Shown one piece after another: positions 61,415-64,000 of a DNA stretch of 64,000 nt; position 1 is the stretch's first letter; the number at the start of each line of letters is the position of its first letter. The notes beneath the pieces are model-generated. The model searched no databases, was not told the origin of the DNA, and saw only the letters and a list, made by a program, of their open reading frames with translations. Both the position numbers and the translations under genes were made by a program. Source of the stretch: Maratus speciosus (taxonomy: Eukaryota > Arthropoda > Arachnida > Araneae > Salticidae); assembly GCA_963932465.1 (NCBI GenBank), contig OZ010791.1, forward strand, positions 324,093,283 to 324,157,282. The letters run 5' to 3'.

Positions 61415-63109
61415 GGTAACCTCACTTAGTGACAGTGTGAGTGAGAAGAAATGCTTAAATCACTGCATAATTTTTATCCTTTTGATCAGTTATCTTCACA
61501 ACAATAAGAAACACTTTCTTGCTTCCAAATATGAGGGACGATGATTTATGAAAAACACAATTATCTAGCAAATAAACTAACATATTTTTCAATTTGGGGA
61601 AACTAAAAGCGGATAAAAATACAAAGTTATTTTTAAAAACCTTTTAAATTTTCCATCAAATATTCTCTCACAAACTTACTTTAGCCCTCCATTTTAGAAT
61701 AATATTATGTGAAGAAATTCCCAAAATTTTTTACTTATTTTATTTTTATTTTAATAATTTAATTTTAATTTAATTGAGCCATTCAATTAGTAATATTTTT
61801 AAATTTACTATATTTTATTATTTTTAAATTTATTGTATTGTTATCTCAGTCAAAACTTTTTGTTTACCTACACAATAGGTTTAAATCGCATCTAAAAATC
61901 GTTAAAACCTTAATAAATAATGTATATATTTTTTATTCATTAAACCTGTACATTAATCTTAAACGTTACATTAAACATTATCTGGCACAAAAAAGGATGT
62001 TAATGAATATTAAAAAAAGAAGGATACGTTTTTTGTACTTCTTGCTTATATCAATGAAGAAATATTTAAAAATTGCTAAAATTGCATTGATATAACGTAG
62101 TGAGAATATAAAGAAGGAAAAAATGTTTTAAATGCGTAAACATTTTTTCTTATTATACATTTAATTCATTTCATGTATTTTTTTTTATTTTCTTTCCGTT
62201 TTAATCACGTACTACTTACGTTAGAGCATTATGTGAAACAAGCTACGTATTTCTACTATAAACTCATTTTATTACGCATAATGCTTTTGCTTTATCCCAT
62301 AGTTACTATCTTAAAAAAGTAATGTTTATAAGGTTTAGTTTTGCTTAATTATACAATAAATTGCATAGCACCTTTAAAAAAAATATTTCATTTAAATAGT
62401 TCGGAATTATCTAATATCTGCTAGATTTTTCGTCAAAATATATTTTAGTATACAATTTCTACACTTCGTGACGCTCAAACACAGTACTTACTTTTAAAAA
62501 ATACATAGTAAATTCATCTAAAACGTTCTTTTAGAGTAAAAATTCTGTAGATACGTGACTGAACGAACATTTTTAAGGTCCTCTCAAATTCTCCTGAATA
62601 ATTTCGGGAATGCATGATTTAGCTTTAAAATATCTACTAATTAGCCACTCATATCCGACTTTAGTAGATAATTACACAGTATTTTGACTTCATTACCGAT
62701 TTTCAGATGGGGATAATCAAGAGCATATTTATTTCTGTTTGAATCAAAGTTAATGGAATTTGCTTTTTCCCTTTTAATTGAGAATATGGATTATTCCAAA
62801 TTATTCTCACACTCCCTGTACTTAGATCTTATTTAAGGAAAAGAGAAATATTATTTATTAATGTTAACTTGGTCTTGGCCATCAACCAACACTGTAATTG
62901 TGAATATTTGAATTTTTTTTTTTTTTTTTGTAAAGAAGGAAACATCTCTTAGTAATGTATAATACAAAAAAAAAAAGTATAAAAAAAAACACTTAAGCAT
63001 TTAATATTTATCATACAAATGGCGTCTAATTTCATAACTGCAATTAATGTTGTAAAAAACAAGTTGGAAATTGCACGTTAAACGTGGCAAATGAGGTGTG
63101 TTCATACTA
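61415..63109. other. AT-rich intergenic stretch
   Basis: No gene or repeat partner recognised; the 85-codon frame 61838-62095 is AT-rich with no family resemblance. Confidence 0.4.
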
Positions 63110-63440
63110 TAACTAGCTTTATCAATGTTTTCTGCACCGCATATTGTTCTGAATGTATATTTTAGTTCACTTCATAAGTGCAAATCAATTTCATTCTGTT
63201 TGAAAGGCTGTAACATAACTAATGCACTTGAAATATTTTTTTTTCCATTGGCTGTAATGTAACGGAAAGCTTTTGAATTTCCCTGAAATTAAACAAGACA
63301 TCCGATTTTCATAAAATTTGGAATGACTCGATAAAATTTTACGATAATTATATATTTAAAGTTTCAGGCCATTCGGTTGGGTACTTTTTGCTCTGTTATA
63401 CGCGGACGGACGGATGTACGGACAGACAGACAGAGGTCCT
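63110..63440. mobile_element. Third, partial copy of the subrepeat element
   Basis: 63110-63290 matches 26850-27030 (GGCTGTAATGTAACGGAA and CTTTTGAATTTCCCTG landmarks) and is followed by a GACGGACGGATGTACGGACAG tract at about 63408-63432. The terminal hairpin is not evident. Confidence 0.6.
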
Positions 63441-63842
63441 AACGTCAACTATGGGTGCTACGTATTTATATAATTACCGCACCTAAAAAATCATTACTAT
63501 ACGATGTGAATTAATCGAAAACTTTTTGGGATTTTCACTTGATTTTTAATGTACACTATATTGCCATTAATGACAGGCAATTTTCAATTTTAGACATTTT
63601 GTCGAATATTTAGAAATATACTTGCCAGATTCTTCTGGAATTTCAGGATTAAAAAGAACAGGTATGACCTCATATTTAGCAATGTCGATTTGATAAGGGG
63701 GACAATATAGTGGGCCAACAAAAAATGAAAGAAAAAAATAATACTTGGGATCACCCTGTAAAATAAAATGCAATATGTAAATAAAACTAATTTCCAAGTA
63801 TAATTATTAAGGTTAGCTGGGTGAAAAAGTTCCACCAGATTC

Positions 63843-63917
63843 GTCCGGGATAGCTCAGATGGCAGAGCACTGGCGGTTTCAGCCAGAAGGTCCCTGGTTC
63901 GAGTCCTGGTCCGGACA
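63843..63917 (+). tRNA. tRNA-like gene, anticodon reads TTT (Lys) if functional
   Basis: A 75-nt cloverleaf: acceptor GTCCGGG/TCCGGAC (7 bp, one G-U), discriminator A, D stem GCTC/GAGC, anticodon stem CTGGC/GCCAG (perfect), B box GGTTCGAGTCC, T stem with one mismatch, and a T5 terminator directly after (63918-63922). The anticodon loop GGTTTCA would place TTT at 34-36 but has G at position 33, where U is nearly invariant, and C at 37. It is therefore probably a tRNA pseudogene or SINE head. Flanking 63815-63826 (CTGGGTGAAAAA type) and 63918-63929 are inverted copies. Confidence 0.6.
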
Positions 63918-63929
63918 TTTTTCGCCCAG

Positions 63930-64000
63930 TTGGAAATTTACATCTAATATGATTTGTTTACCAATTAGAATAATTGTGTTAAAATTAATCTACTGTAATT
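63930..64000. other. Window end
   Basis: AT-rich, nothing recognised. Confidence 0.3.

Noticed and set aside
63740..63768. CACCCTGTA resembling the right end of a CAGGGTG-type foldback
   Set aside because: No matching left end within the window.

Overview
The window looks like a piece of an AT-rich arthropod nuclear genome, most likely an arachnid, made almost entirely of mobile elements and their remains. The grounds are a BEL/Pao LTR retrotransposon, mariner-type transposase remnants, a tRNA-derived SINE, pogo-like inverted repeats, many long A/T tracts, no operon-like spacing and no intact host gene. The taxonomic placement is inference. No complete, functional protein-coding gene was found. 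Most open frames over 60 codons are chance frames inside palindromic repeats.

Layout. 1-8352 is a four-layer nest. A palindromic element was split at its central TA by a 1.55-kb foldback (512-2057), a small hairpin element landed at the same TA (205-509), and a complete but inactivated BEL/Pao retrotransposon (2216-8301, 352-bp LTRs, CTTAG target duplication) landed in the right arm. 8.9-9.2 kb has a cluster of short palindromic repeats. 12.7-14.07 kb holds a decayed PIF1/Helitron-type helicase. 18-25.5 kb is a run of foldback elements: a near-perfect 83-bp-arm hairpin whose loop resembles a hammerhead ribozyme core, a 1.1-kb foldback, a triple nest at 20.9-23.7 kb, and a palindrome carrying two divergent tRNA-like heads. 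25.9-27.2 kb is a repeat with internal ~140-175-bp subrepeats and a terminal hairpin, seen again at 57.5/59.5-60.1 kb and 63.1-63.4 kb.

30.5-35.8 kb and 38.7-43.1 kb are old tandem duplications with units of about 1.1 kb. In the second, different elements inserted into each copy, so each copy serves as the empty-site control for the other. 43081-43818 is a recent three-copy 246-bp array. 45.8-46.4 kb has two minisatellites. 47293-47820 is an internally deleted mariner. A relative of it forms a tandem array of about 522-bp units at 53.6-57.06 kb in which a ~95-codon transposase fragment stays open in most units. 49.6-50.0 kb is a SINE inserted in a foldback with a 13-bp target duplication. 50.15-51.2 kb and 57.6-59.5 kb are further nested foldbacks. 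The window ends with a tRNA-like gene at 63843-63917.

The elements do not form a pathway. The unusual aspects are the density and nesting of palindromic elements, many with TA duplications, and the tandem amplification of a transposase fragment. Comparisons between repeat copies were made by eye. Family names rest on motifs and memory of the families, not on searches.
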